From: Triplophysa rosa
Lineage: Eukaryota > Chordata > Actinopteri > Cypriniformes > Nemacheilidae
Direction: 5' to 3'
Assembly (NCBI RefSeq): GCF_024868665.1
Contig: NC_079898.1
Location: 17,790,403 to 17,854,402, forward strand
Length of the DNA: 64,000 nucleotides
Shown here: positions 13,318-26,990 of the stretch, one piece after another
Numbering within the stretch: the stretch's first letter is position 1
Layout: every line of letters starts with the position of its first letter
Notes under the pieces: generated by a model
The model's input: only the letters and a program-made list of their open reading frames with translations
What the model was told of the DNA's origin: nothing
The model's database searches: none
Made by a program: the position numbers and the translations under genes

Positions 13318-16300
13318 CAGTTTTAGTTATTTAGTTTTTGCTTATAAACAAACAAGAACATATGAAATACCTTTAAGGCATATTTTAAAAGAATACCATC
13401 TCCAAGTTCTGCCAAGTTTCTTTGGTCAGGCAAAGCAAAACGAGACGTAGCAGTGTGTGTGTGGGGGGGGGTTGGGGTGAGCTTTCACTCTGTGTGTGAA
13501 CAGTAGTCATATATTACAGTGCTGCTGGATCAGCCAAGGCAGTAACTCATTCTGTTCCTGCTGCCTGTTCCGTCCTACCGTACTGCCAAGGAGTCACTTC
13601 AGAAGGTCATCCCTTTCATCAAGTATTCTATTTGCATCCAAAATTGTATGTACATGAAAAATGTGCCGGAGTGTTTGCCGAGGCCCACAGAGGCAGATGA
13701 AATTTCTGTAGCCTGATGCACGCTAACCTTTGCAGATGGCACAGCTATTGCTGAAAAATGGATTGCTTAATAAAGCATATCATCCGACATATTTGCTGCT
13801 TGGCTGACCAAATAGAGGTTGTTTTTTGCACAAATTTCTTTGTCAAATTTGTCAATGTTCATGTCATTTTTGTTTTAGGTCATGGAATGCGGCGGAAATT
13901 CCGAGCGTGTCGCGCAGGACCAATTTGTAGCCGCTTCTGGGGATGAACCGATATTTTCCACAAGGTTTATTCCGTAATAAGACAAAGCTGGGTCTTGGCT
14001 CTACTAGAAATTCTTCATGTATTTCTGATTATTGCCTGGCCAGCAGTGGGCAGGGCGGGCTGTGATAAAAACCAGCCAAGCTGATTAATAGGAACATCAT
14101 AAGAATATTACTGATAGCACCTCATCTTATATCTGTGTAATTTAGTCTGCCTTTCTGGACATGCCCATGTAATTATGAGCACCAGTTCAAGCAAGGTGGG
14201 ACGTCGTCTTAAAGCATCATCATCATCATTTCTGCAGTAGGCATTACAAAGATCTAGCAAAACTAGCCAATGCGCTGGAAGTACTCCAGATAGTCACAAA
14301 AGTAAAAACCAGGTGATGAATTGCCATTACCTGACTGTGTCGCTTTCATACAATTGCCATCTCCAAAGTGCAGGCCACTCAGAGACATCTGATATAGAAG
14401 AAGCTCCCCAGACTCAGTTTGTGAATGTCTTTCATCAAACTTGCATATGAGAGCAGCCACGTGCTACATAGGCTCTTAGCCACACGCTTTGCCTCCTCTG
14501 ATGGTCCGGCCAACCAATCCATCTTCCTGAGTGCTCCCACAGATGAGAAGTGGGCACTAGGCGCTCTCGTCGGTGAGCTACAGCGGGAGATGAATTGGAG
14601 TGCCATAGCCCACCTCCAGACTGTCCCAGTATAGCAATCTGGACCCCGGTGCCGTGCAGTGAGGGACAGTCTTATCTTTCCATCCACCCAGAGAAGAGGC
14701 AGACTCACCCAGCCCCAGGAGGCACAGGAAGCGCGGAGGCGGCCAAAACACTGCCTGCTGGGGCCTTCCATCCATTCACAGAGGCTCGTGCGGAGACGGA
14801 CCACGGGAGACGGAGCGGACACATGGATCTCGAGGCTACCGCAAGATGCTTTAATTGTTGTCCTGCTGATGATATCTGACTATGTGCTAAAGTATAAAGG
14901 CGACAGAAGTTGCGTCGGCAAAGTCAAGACCATACTCAGCTGTTTTTTCTGTCGCCCCACTGTGAACATCTAAAAAGACATATTTGATATTAACTTGAAA
15001 AATGTATGGCACGGAATGCAGGGCCTGTCGACCATATAACCTGTCTTTTTCGAAATAAAGTGCCCTTCAAATGTGGCCAACGAGCCATAATAGCATTTCT
15101 AATAGTGACTTTGACCAATCACGGAATACTTAATAAAAAAAGCAGTTCACTTTTCACAAGTCAAGGATATGCACCCAAGTACCTTGCATCAAATTTAGCA
15201 AAGTAATATTTCATGCCGTGCTAAACATTTCTTGTAAAATGTCACTTTGCGTTTTCAATTAATTTCAAAATTAATAAGCTATATATCTGGGCTAAGGAAT
15301 CGGACTAATGAAAATCCTGATACCCAAACAATGAATCATGACACTACCTGGAATGATGGGGCGGTAATTGAAGTAATGGCTGCACTTTGACCACGTAATG
15401 CTTCATTTATGTGAAGAGAGAGATAACTTCGGTAACAGATAGACAAGTTAAGGAAGGTAAACAAACAAACCCGATCAGCCATACACATGAAAATGTACAC
15501 TCAAAAGTCAAGCAGACATGAGCAAAATTACATGAATGTATCTGCTCAAAAATACACACACTCTCTGTGAAATTCTCTAGGGAAAAATGCACAGCAATTA
15601 AATACCTGACCCCTGTCAGGCTTTGTAAAAAGCGTACGTCCTATCCTGTGGCAATGAGCTACTGTCAGTCTTTTCTCTTGCTGATAGCATCAGGGAGCAG
15701 GGTGGCCAGACACGCAAGACAGAGAGCAAAAGTTCTAGAGGAGGACGTTGTGTTATATTACCTCCTCTGTCTGGTATCAAGTGTCCTGCATCTGATGTTA
15801 GGCATGGCCCTCTGATCAAAAGGCCTCCTGATGCAAGGGATCACAGTCTAAAGAGAGCTACTAGAGCTAAGAGCCCAGACAATAAACATTGCCATGACTC
15901 TTTGACACTACTGCTGTTCCAAAATGCAGTTCAACCTTTGAGAAGATGCTTTTTTAGCACTGTCCAAATGCTAACGATGCTATAATTGAGAACTTGTCCT
16001 TAATTTTATTGCCGATTTATTGTTTAGGAATCCCAGTGGAGTTGTCATTTGTGTTGCATTCCAACTTACTTTTGTCATAAAACCTAGACAATTGTTGGTG
16101 TGTACAATAACAATATGGAGCTATGCAATTATTGAAGATAAATAGCTCAGACTATTTGTTGTTAAAAAAAGATCTAACAATGGTGTGTGACACGGTCGAG
16201 ATTTGAACTGAAACTCAAGAAGAGACACTTGTGACATTACTAAGAAGCGACTGCTTGAATTAAAAAAATCAGCTTTTTCAGTCAGAACAGCGGAAACATT

Positions 16301-16495
16301 TAATTATATTAGAGAGTGTATAAGATTTTGTACTTTTAAAATTACACTCAAGTCATGGCTTAAAAAAAGTAAGTGGACATTGAGATAATTTATATGATGT
16401 GGTATTGTGATTATGAATTTTGTGATTGTAATGTTTTTATATAAATAATACATATATTCTATATAAATAATACATATATATTTAATTTTACAGGT

Positions 16496-16516
16496 TATAT
16501 ATATATATATATATAA
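16496..16516. repeat. (TA)n tract
   Basis: Alternating ta run of about 20 bases inside a long AT-rich stretch (about 16,430-16,530). Confidence 0.85.
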
Positions 16517-16978
16517 TAAAAAAATAAATATCATACATCTTTCCCTGATTTACAGAAGACGCCCACTAAAATGTCATTCAGTGTAACAAATGCTAAATGT
16601 TAAAAGACTAATTACTTTCACCCCAAATGCTAATTAGTTGTAATTCTACATTTTTTAAAATTTGCCACTGTCCTAGGTTTTGCCCATTTGTCAATAAGAA
16701 TTTTTTACTCATTTAAAGCACAATAAAATGTAATATGCTCCCTTATTCTTTTATATATTTTAATATATACAAGTCAGAATAAGCACGTTGTTTGAATTTG
16801 TACATAAATATTGTGTTACACTAAATGACAATGTAACATCATTTCAACCAAATTTTGACATTTTATTCTCCAAAAACTTAGTTGAAACCATAAAGTAGAC
16901 ATTTTACTTAAATTTAATGTGCTTTTATGGACATAAAATCACTTTTGTACATTTCTTATAGTCTTTGACCCACATACA

Positions 16979-17330
16979 TACACTGTAAAACTTTGCTGTA
17001 TAGTTTTGCAGCAGGTTTGTTTGTTTTCTGTCATAAAACAAGACTAAATATCTCTATCCACATAATTTATGAAGTTTTAAATATTTTTACTAGAAAACAA
17101 AACAAAAATGCTTCGGAAGAATGTAATTTTTCAGTGTGATGCCAGTAATGAGACAAGTCTCTTCTTGCTCATTTTGAATCTCAGAAGTCAGTGTTTTAAT
17201 TTTGATTATAGTAGTTTAACTTTAAATTAAAAACAGTAGTCTACTAATAGGAAAATATTAAGTAGTAATCAAATCTACAGTAAGTTACTGGCAAACCTGC
17301 TGCAAAATTACAGCAAAGTTTTACATTGTA
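16979..17330. mobile_element. fold-back MITE with cactgtaaaac termini
   Basis: The left end cactgtaaaactttgctgta, with gttttgcagcaggtttg inside it, is mirrored on the right by gcaaacctgctgcaaaatta and cagcaaagttttacattgta. About 350 bases of AT-rich, non-coding interior. Confidence 0.7.
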
Positions 17331-17358
17331 CGTACATAAAATGTGTAATAAATATAAT

Positions 17359-17440
17359 AGATCACTGCTTTGCTGTCCTTCGAAAACCTCTCCATATTAC
17401 TGAATTTTTATTTTTGCGATAAATCATTATTGTAACTCAC
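17359..17440. mobile_element. solo arm of the 37.4 kb fold-back family
   Basis: agatcactgctttgctgtcc, then tttttatttttgcgataaat and ttgtaactc, match in order the inverse complement of the right arm at about 37,495-37,596. Only one arm is present. It begins just 28 bases after the 16979-17330 element. Confidence 0.55.
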
Positions 17441-18527
17441 CCTTCATGTTTGGGATTTGGAAAGGTGAAAAGTACTACAAAAGCTTCAAAGTTCCCACCA
17501 CTTCCCTCACTCATTGTTACAAGCACCCTAAAAAACCGTCCATACATTTGTCCCTGCATACATTTATCACCCATCTCCAATCATCTGTGGCTTACAGTGA
17601 AGCCGTGAACCCGGCATGTAATCGATAGACAGATACACACTCTTCATATGTTATGGTGTGGGGACAATATCTGTGCACTTCCCGTGCCATTTCACAGTTC
17701 AGCCTTCCAATTAACCTGCCCATGTTACCACGCCAATCATAGGGGGGTGGCTTTATCGACAAACAGCATACAAAGAATAATGCTGTTAGGACGATGTAGC
17801 TCACTGCAGGGGAGCTCCTCTCCGGCTGGCGACAGGGAAGTTTGCTCCAGTCATTTATCAAGTCCTGGCTGGCCACCGAAGGGCCGCCCTGTCCCTGCGG
17901 TCTGCTTGCCACTCCTGGGGGGGCCAGCGTGCAATATGTGCACTTCAGCGGTGAAGAGAAAGTGCTGATATGCCCAGCGCCGCTAAGTTTGATGGATCTG
18001 TTGTTGTCATTTGTTCGTGTGCCGTCCCCCCCTCCACAAAACAAAAGGAATCATTAACTCTTTTGTGCCGCTCTGGAGTTTTATAGGTTCCAGATAATGC
18101 AGAAGGAGATGGGCTACAGATGGGGTCGGCTGACGGGGAGGTGGCGAGGGGGGATTGCGTTCGGAGGCAGGCCGCACTAAGACTCCGCTCTCAACATGCA
18201 TGGATGGATCTACACAGAGAGCTGATTACAGGATGATTTAGTGACTGCTGATATTGCTTCTCTCTTCCTCTCTCTCACGCACACAAAAACACACACATAT
18301 GAATTTCTCTTAACACTCAGATGTTATACAGTATATATCGTGGTGATTCTCAACTGTAGGTCAGAGAGGTTCTGGTTCTGTTCTGGCAGGGAAAAATGAT
18401 ATAAATATTAAAACTAAACGCTAAACGTACAATAACAATCACGGAGTAAGTGCTATTGGATTAATTGGATTGTGCTATTGTATTCAATTATTATAGATGC
18501 TGAGATCAATGTTTTAATAATTCATTT

Positions 18528-18950
18528 AAGGGATGGTTCAACCAAAAATGAAAATCATCATTTATTCACATTCGAGTTGTTCCAAATCTATATAAATTTC
18601 TTTGTTTGGTTGAACACAGAGAACGATATTTGGAAGAATGCTTATAACCAAACAGTTCTTGGACCCCATTGACTACAGTAGGAAAAAATACTTGATATTT
18701 TTTTGTTCTGTTCAACAGAAAAGAAGATATTTTGAAGAATGTAGGACAGCAAACAGGGACAGTTTTGACTATCATTGTCATTTTTCCTACTATGGTAGTC
18801 AATGGGGTCCAAGAACTGTTTGGTTACAAGCATTCATCAAAATATCTTTCTAGGTGTTCGACCAAACAAAGAAATGTATACAGATTTAGAACAACTCGAA
18901 GGTGAGTAAATTATGACAGAATTTTCTTTTTTGGGTGAACTATCCCTTTT
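18528..18950. mobile_element. palindromic MITE-like element, copy D
   Basis: The ends are aagggatggttcaaccaaaa and ttttgggtgaactatccctt. It contains both orientations of the inner arm: ccaaacagttcttggacccc at left and ggggtccaagaactgtttgg at right, near-perfect inverse complements. About 420 bases; one of the best-preserved copies, along with G. Confidence 0.8.
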
Positions 18951-21762
18951 CGCAAAACCACTGATCCACCATCCTTAAGAGAACCACTGATCTTTAGCAC
19001 GTACACTATAGTACAGTATAGTAATCTCATATAATCTATAAACACAGTAATCTTCAAAAGATGTGTATTTGCCTATAGGATTATGAATAGTAATTCTCCA
19101 TTATGTTGAGCTACACAACAGTATTTACAGCTTTCCAATGTTGACCTATCACACTGAGCTAAAAACAAATGAAGCTTTTGACACTGTGATGGCTGAATGT
19201 ATTCATTCTGTAAATCCTGGCATGAAGTCTAGTGGACTGCTGGGTTCTCTATTGCCATCTAATTGTGAGCACGCCTCCTTTTCTGCAGTAAACATAAGTG
19301 TAATTCTCCACTCTCTCTAGGAGACTGCAAGAAGATGGAAAGCACACAGCACCCATTCTGTGCTGGGCATTCTAAAAACATGCAAAGTAATTCGCAGCGG
19401 CGTTCAGAATATGCGAGCTCATTAACAGATGTAATGCCGTCAAGAGTCAAAACAGAGCAGGCTATACGGTACGCAGAGATGCGGTGGAATAAAAACAAAA
19501 TTACACAAATGAGCCGGGCTGGCAATGTGAAAAACATACAAAATACATCAATGTAAATTCAGTTTATGCAAATAGAGTAAATAGAGCAAAACTGAATAAT
19601 AATCTAGTGTGCTGAGAACAACGCTAACTAAATTATTCAAAAACAAGAAAATAATTTGCCTGTTAGGATTAACAACAAAAACAGCCCAATAATAAAAGCA
19701 TTGTCATCCTTATGACTCTTCTCTAAATGATTCTAGTTTAACCCAAGTACAATCTCCGACCTTGGGACATTCAGTGATCTTTCTCGTTCCAATTATTTAT
19801 TCTTCACACAAGTTTGCGAAAACAACTTATCCCGCCTCCAGGAAGGAGATATACTCAAACGATAGATCAATCCATTCATTTTACCACGTCAAGTCGTAAC
19901 AGCCCGAGACAACATACAAATTGAGATCATAGCAAAGGGCTACTACTGCAGCCAAGTGTGGACTGCCGGGTTCCAGGGGTGATTGAGAGCATGTTTGAAT
20001 GCTCAGGGCCAAACTTGAACAGCACTGTTACACTGACAAGGTCAATTCAGTGGAAGAATTCCCTCACCTCCCCATTCTTCATACAGCTGTGCTCTTCTGC
20101 TCGCTTTGGCCAATGGCGACTTCAATATTGATTATTGTTAAGAAAACTGCTACTCAAGGAATACAATCATAAAGATAAATGATATTGTGCACGGTGTCGA
20201 GCACAAAGACTTTTAAGAAGCACAAAGAAACATTTACTAAGCAGCAAGTCTACCTAAAACACAAGATAGAAATTGTGCAAACTGTATGGGCATCCTCATA
20301 TGCCAAACTAGGGAGGCAGACTAAAATTGCATCCAATCAGCTAACCAAACACAACTGTGCCCTTGTTTGTGAATTTCCATTTCCAAACCAAACCTGCACA
20401 ATAAAAATCCTCACTCATCCATAAACCTAATCTTTCCTCTCCTTATTGCATTTTAATGAAACAGTGGTGCTTCTAAGCCTTTAATTCTTTTCATTTGTTA
20501 TGTTTGGACAACTCATTAGCTGTCATTTGTTATCATTAGCTTGAAGTTTTAAGTCCTCCTCGCCTCAGAAAAGTAACGCACGTATTTTCACTGAGAAGCA
20601 TAGACTCTCTATTCAGGTTGTTTGTGTGAACACCTTACAAAGCAAGCGCATCTGGAAAATAAAATAACAGGTGACATGGAGTGCAAAATGCTATTATGAT
20701 TGGCTAGTCTAGACATTGACAATAACTTTTTAAAAAGTACCCCACAAAATCCTGACCTTGCAAGACATAAGTCAAATCACAAGAGAGGTCATCTTTCTCT
20801 GAATAGACAGTTTTCAGTCCACACCTCCAGTGTTAAGGTAAAGCCGTGTGTCTGATTCATTGTGTCCGACAAGAGATGTGATTGATAGTTTCCTTAATCT
20901 ATTCACGACGGTAATCGAGCCCCTGTGTGTAACCTTGCATAAAAATGCAAATGAACACAAGAGAAACTGCATAAAATACAGTGAGCCGGCCAATGCAAAG
21001 ATCCTTGGGTAGAGGGTGTGCATATTTTTTTGTTCTGGAGTACAACGTGAGGCCATTTGAGGGTCTAATGAATTTAAGTGATAGACATTTTCTAAAATAC
21101 ATTTAACTCTGTGGAATAGTAGCTAAACTTGTGCTAGATCAAGAAATGGTTACCCTTTGCAAATCTGACACAACCTATCATACCTGGCTAGTGATCACTG
21201 CAAAGCTATCTAACATGTGCTACGTTCTTCAAAAAAAAGTGACCCTTTAATCAAGCTTAAATGATTAAAAAGCTAAATTATTGTTATAAAACAAATCAGT
21301 TTATTGTCAATACTCTCAAGAGTACTTTAAGCTCTTTCAGATTCTCCACAATGCATACACCGGTTTTAAAACTTCTTCATTATCCTATGTAAAAGAATGT
21401 ACATATTTAGCATACTCCCAAAAGTTTATATGATTGAGCGTGTCTGGATTGCTGAGGCATTTCGCTCATTAGGAATTTTTCCCCTTACTGCATAAATAAA
21501 GTTGATTAATTAGCAAGTCAAAATTACAGAGGATGATCAATGTAGAATACATCACTGTCATGGGAGTCACTGAATTTTTCATTCACAACCCAAGCACTCT
21601 AATTACTGTGCTAGTTTGTTTAAAACATTTCCAGCGAAGACTGCAAAGGCACAGTCTGGTGCGCCACTCAGCTTTGGCCTGTTGCATGTGGCTATACGGC
21701 TCTTCTGTCTAGGCCTCATGATTAGATCTAAAGTAATTCCTCAAAAAAGTGCACTGAGCTAT

Positions 21763-21980
21763 AAAAGAGTAGTTCACCTTCAAAATGAAAATTTGGCCAT
21801 CATTTACTCACCCTCTTGTCATTTCAAACCTGTATGACTTTCTTTCTTCCGCACAACACAAAATAAGATATTTTGAAGAACATTGAATGTTGTTAACAGC
21901 CCCCCATTCACTTGCATTGGTCACTGGGGTGCTGTTCTGTTACGAACATTTTTCAAAATATCTTCCTTTGTGCTCTGCAA
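21763..21980. mobile_element. palindromic MITE-like element, copy E (3' truncated)
   Basis: It begins with aaaagagtagttcaccttca and includes catttactcaccctcttgtc, taagatattttgaagaacat and the inverse ttcaaaatatcttcctttgt. The right terminal arm after 21980 is missing, so the element is truncated or rearranged there. Confidence 0.65.
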
Positions 21981-24499
21981 AACCACTATGAACCACAAGT
22001 TGTTTACCATTAAACCCATCACAAAATTCTTCAGGAGAACAACAAGTATAGACTCCTTTGTATAGAGTCCATAGTTTACATTAAACAAATGCAATTCCTA
22101 ATCAAATTTCTGTTATGGTTTCTATTAAGTCAGAGCAAGGCATACGCCTATGTCCGCAAAGGTGATGCTTTCACAAGGCAAAAGGAAACTTAAACATAGG
22201 CATATATCTTATTTCTCTTTCTCCTTACAGTGGCTTTACATGCCATCTGGGCTCCATTAACAGCTCGCGTGGGAACAGTAATAAAAGACAGTAATCACTC
22301 ATAAGTAATTTAATTTCTGAATGTTTGTACTCGGAGGAAACAATATGTCGCGAAGTTTAGAAACGAATGAGTGAGATACTCAGAGACGGCGTTCCCAGAA
22401 GACATATTAAACAATGATCACAGTAATAGGCTAGATCATTTACTCACTTGATGTTTGCTTGTAGAAACGTGAAGAAGTGTTTGACGCTGTCGTAGCTCCG
22501 CCTGCACGGTCATGTGTTTACGCACGCTCTCGCGCCATGCGTCTGATGTCAAATGGTGCGCTCCTTTAGCTCTTGTCCGCGAGTTTGTAGATTACGACGC
22601 GCAGTATGTACACAATGTTTAGAGCGTCAATGGTTAAGTGAGTCAAACAAATCAAGATTGCCACAATTATTACTGCTGTACAACTTGCAAATTACCTGTC
22701 ATAAAAAATGTCAATAGTCATGATTACCATGGTAAGTCGATCAGTTTTGTCAAGGATTTCCGGTTCAAGTTGCTATGTGGACCTGTTGCGTAAAAGTTCT
22801 TAGTAGTTACTATTAAGAAATCTTACTATCAGTAAAACTAATGTGAAAAATATGAAATGAAAATGTGGGCAAAGCAGAAAGTTTGCACTGACCCTTAAAA
22901 ACTTTTTGAATATTAATATTGATTTCATAAATGTTATCTAATAAAATGTTTAACTCAAAAAGGTGTGTGCGTGGAATGAAGATGTATGTGTGTGTGTGTT
23001 ATGGTGCTGTCATTGGTTTGTGGTGGAGGTAAAGTGGTCTGTGGCAGCTCACTGTGACCAGCTCCTAGTGGTCAGTGGTCCAAATCCAAAAGACTAGATT
23101 GAATTTATTGCTACTGGGCTAAAGGTAACAAATACATGCAATATAAAGAGGGAGATGGTGCTATTATTCCTAGATGGATTTTGAGCCCATATCAAAAAGG
23201 CAATCAGATGGAATAGATTGATACTGTGAGCAATATCATTATATCGTCATATTTTAAGTGGACATCAAGCTATAGTGGAATACGACTGGTTGCACTTTAA
23301 TTCTGTGGAATAAAAGTAGTCTGATGTAAAGACTTAAAGGCTACGAGCAATTTATTTGACCCATGTATTACATTTAACTTGGGATGGCGCCTGATCCTTT
23401 AGTGGTCTTTATTACTGCTAGAGGTTGAGGATTTGGACATGCACACTGATTTCTATCTATGCTTAAATCCACTTCACCTATTTGATGTTCTGTGTGTGCA
23501 TGCGAAAATATCTTCATCAGCCAAGGCAGTCGAAAGGGATGTTGGGATGCCACAGAGGGCAGATGAAAGGTTACAGGAGGTCATGTAGAACGACTTTTTG
23601 TAACAGCGGCCTCAGATCCCCCTCCTCTGTAGAAACGGCCACGCTAAACAATAGCCAGCTTGGAAATTAAACACAAACAAAGTCCCCGTGGCAACTCCAG
23701 TGTCACCACAGCAGATCCCCTCATCACCACGGATACTGAAACATCAAAGGAGCTGCAGTGTGGTTAAAGAAGATGACCTCACACTCAGACATCAACAAAG
23801 GCTTGTTATACGGTTACAATGGACCACAGGAGCACAATAAATTTTAACATGTTGATGGTTTGAAAAGCTACAATTAATAAAGTAAATACATGAATACACA
23901 AAAGCTGCTCACAGCAACATCTTCCAATGGTCTGGGAATAGGACTTTAACTTATCAAAAAAGCGCAGTGAAATTTAAATAGATAAATGCAATTTTTTAAA
24001 TATTTATAGGTGTTAATAGATTTATAATGTTCATTTGTCTATGGCCTCAAGGAATGAATCAGTGACATTTCAAATAACTGTTGTTCCAGCAGTAATCTCC
24101 AAGGGAAAATGGTGCAAAAGCAGAGAGAAGATTTAAGTAAATGACTGTGTCAGCCTCTATTTATTTGTGACATGACTGCCAGAGGCAGAGCCCGGGGGTA
24201 ACCATTAGGACTTGGACCATAAAGGAGTCAAATGCAGAGCTATTGCCGAAAAGTTAGTATGTAATGTAGCAACTTATCAGCAAAGTGTTCCCTGTGGAGA
24301 AATAGAGAGAAAGAGGGAGAGCAAGGGAGGCATTATGGGAAATGAATGCCATGCACTTGCACCTTAGGCCAAATGCATCCACTCCATTAGAGTTATTATC
24401 CAAAGCCAAGAGGATCGTATAGAAATGGTTGGTCAGCATCACTACGTATAACAAATAATCCTAATCTTAATAGGTTATAGATTATAATTTATTTGAAGA

Positions 24500-24680
24500 G
24501 TTCAAAATATGCATAAAATAATGAGGCCACCGCCATTCATACCCCGGAGCTCATGCCGGCCCTCAGAGGAGACACAACACAATTTATCGCTGCAATTTAA
24601 TTAAAACGACGTTGCACTTGTGATAATTACATTTATTTACAAGTCCATGCATACCACACCATTTCCTTCTGAAAACATTT
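24500..24680. promoter_or_regulatory. candidate conserved non-coding element
   Basis: Repeat-free stretch with clustered homeodomain-type sites (gcaatttaattaaaacga, gataattacatttatt). No coding signal. Appearance only; conservation is untested. Confidence 0.25.
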
Positions 24681-25461
24681 TCATTCCATTTATTTATACA
24701 TATTAAAATGTTGTGTATTTTACCAAGACACCATGGGGAGATGTAAGTGAAGATGAAATGCAAGGCGGAATTAATTAAATGACACTAATGCGGCACGGAA
24801 TAGAGGATGTGGGGTCGAAACAGTTTGTAAGGTCTGCTAGACAACTGGCGCAAGTCCCTGCGGGGAGGAGATTATGATGGGTTCCGTGTCAGTCAAACAG
24901 GGGGAACACAATAACTTCTCTAAACAGAGAAGAATGAAGCCTGAGGCACAGCACAGCCTCCTCCACGGCCTCTTCCTAAGAGGGGACCGCAGCAACCCTG
25001 GCCCTCACAAAGAATGCCTGTAATCGGCAGGTTGGCTGGGGGTGATGCCGGGCCCGGGTTCTGCTCTGCAGCAGGCCTGCCGCTATTGTCGGCGAGCCTC
25101 AAAGATGCAGGGAGGAGGCCGGGGGATTCGGAAGGGGGGCCTTCGGGGGAAGGGAGATGTTTTGAGGACCTTGTGAAAGCCTTGTGCCATTGTCTGGGCA
25201 TTACAATTGCACTTTTTAAAATCCTTTGTGCTCTCCTGTTGACTGTGGATATTAAGTAAGCGGTCGGACATGGAAAGGATATGACTCCCTCTTCTGTCCT
25301 TTCCCTCTGAGGCCAACAGAGGAAGAAGGCCACGGGTTTACTCACTGGCCGATAGAGTTAGGGCGCAAAAAAGGCGTCAGATGAGATTATGCTAAAAAAG
25401 ATCGGGTGAAAGGGGTGGAGCACGGACCCCGAACAAAGAGCGAAGAGGGTTGGCATGTAAA

Positions 25462-25487
25462 TGAGAGAGAAAGAGAGAGAGAGAGAT
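25462..25487. repeat. (GA)n tract
   Basis: gagagagaaagagagagaga-type purine tract of about 26 bases with one interruption. Confidence 0.85.
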
Positions 25488-26079
25488 ACGAGCGAAACAA
25501 GAGAAAGAAAAAGCTGAGACTTTTTGCATCACGGCAGACAGTTTTTCTGGTTCCTCAAACAGATGCTGAGGCAGATGGTAGCGAATTAACAGAAAATGAG
25601 CGAAGAAGAAATGAGAAGGCTCATGACTGGTCCAGGGAGGCAAAACATTAAAAAATAAAGATTAAAGTGTGTGTGAGTATTTGTGTGCTTGCGCTTCAGA
25701 GATAAAGAGAGGGAGTCAGTGAATACAGTAGTTGATCGTGCCCATATTTGCGTGCGCATGTGAGAGCGAAGCAGGAGGTGGGCTTGTCCTGTTAAAACAG
25801 TAGCTCAGCTGGGGAAGAAAAGAGAATGGGTGGAGGAGCAGTGCTCAGAGCTACAGTGTGCAATAATAATCAGAGGCATGAAATTACAAGGGTGATATTT
25901 GTGGGACCCCAGGGTGTGGTGTGCTGACTCTCCTGGAGCTCACCTGGGTCCCCCATCACATAGCCCATTCTGGCCCGCTATCATTAATAATCTGAGGAGC
26001 AATATATCCACACCACGTGTTAACATCAGAAGCCAGATTTCCGCAAGGTGAAGGAGGATTTTTCTGGCGGTGCTTGGTG

Positions 26080-26220
26080 TTCCCGCATCTCAGTTGACAG
26101 AGCGTTGCATGAATAGTGTGGAGCTCATGGGTTCGACACCCAGGGAAACCACATGGTGATAAACGATTTACTTTAAATATGTTCAATGTTGCTCTGGATA
26201 AAAGTGTCATACTTGTGTCA
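26080..26220 (+). repeat. tRNA-derived SINE remnant
   Basis: It has an A-box-like segment (atctcagttgacagagcgtt) followed about 30 bases on by a near-consensus B box (ggttcgacacc, 26130-26140). Then come cagggaaaccacatggtgat and the tail motif gctctggataaaagtgtca, characteristic of teleost tRNA-SINEs with the ctttggataaaagcgtctg tail. It is not a functional tRNA: I see no folded 3' half or acceptor stem. Confidence 0.7.
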
Positions 26221-26484
26221 CAGGTGGACAGAATTTTCAGGTTTTCAGTGGGCTGATATTGCCAAACCCTCTAACCAGTCAGGTGCTTAAATGACAGCGG
26301 GAGGTATGTGATATTTATTTTTTAATCAACATTTATATGGCATGGACCAATAGAACCAGCAGTGAAGCATGAAAATCAATCATCAACTAGCTCAATTAAA
26401 GCGTTTATGGCAGAGGGTAGCTCCCAACACCTGTTCTGGTATGTTTTATCTCTACAAGATGAAAACAGATGAAAAGTCACAAAT

Positions 26485-26990
26485 GGTAACATCAGTTAAT
26501 GCACTAATAATGAACAACGTTTATAAGTTTTGTTCATCTCAAAATGAAAATCATCATTTACTCACCTTCTTGTCTTTTTAAACCTGTATAACTTTCTTTC
26601 TTCTGCAGTACACAAAAGAAGCTATTTTGAAGAATGTTGGTCCCTATTCACTTTTATTGTATGGACACAAAACCAATGCAAGTCAATGGGGACCGACAGT
26701 TTTCTGTGACCAACATTCTTCAAAATATCTTCTTTTGTGTTCTGCAGAAGAAAGGAAGTCATACGTTTGAAATGACAAGAGGGTGAGTAAATGATGGCAG
26801 AATTTTTCATTTTGGGGTGAACTACTCCTTTAACGTTAGTTAATGGCAATGTAATTCTTCGTGTTAGTTCATTGAGCATTAACTAACTAACAGATACATG
26901 TATACCTTTTATTGTTCATTCTTATAGTTCATGTTAACTAATGCAATAACTAAAGTTATACAAACACAGTTTTATTGTAAAGTGTTACCA
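26485..26990. mobile_element. MITE with ggtaac / gttacc ends, split by copy F
   Basis: The left piece (26485-26527) reads ggtaacatcagttaatgcac; the right piece (26834-26990) contains cattgagcattaactaacta, gttcatgttaactaatgcaa and ends attgtaaagtgttacc. The two pieces are inverse versions of one terminal sequence, consistent with a common cyprinid palindromic element interrupted by a later insertion. Confidence 0.65.
26528..26833. mobile_element. palindromic MITE-like element, copy F (nested in another MITE)
   Basis: The arms tctcaaaatgaaaatcatca and ttcattttggggtgaactac are inverse. The core carries cattcttcaaaatatcttct and its opposite form. It sits inside another element (26485-26990) whose two halves flank it. 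Confidence 0.75.

Noticed and set aside
14379..14822. 147-codon minus-strand ORF with overlapping plus-strand ORFs in a GC-richer patch
   Set aside because: No recognisable domain or splice context, and open frames overlap on both strands, which is expected where stop codons are scarcer by composition. More likely non-coding.
24920..25345. 141-codon minus-strand ORF rich in Pro and Arg
   Set aside because: It lies in a locally GC-rich patch with open frames on both strands; no domain is recognisable.
26120..26145. Possible tRNA gene from the B-box match
   Set aside because: The B box is good but no acceptor stem, anticodon arm or folded 3' half is visible; the tail identifies it as a SINE.
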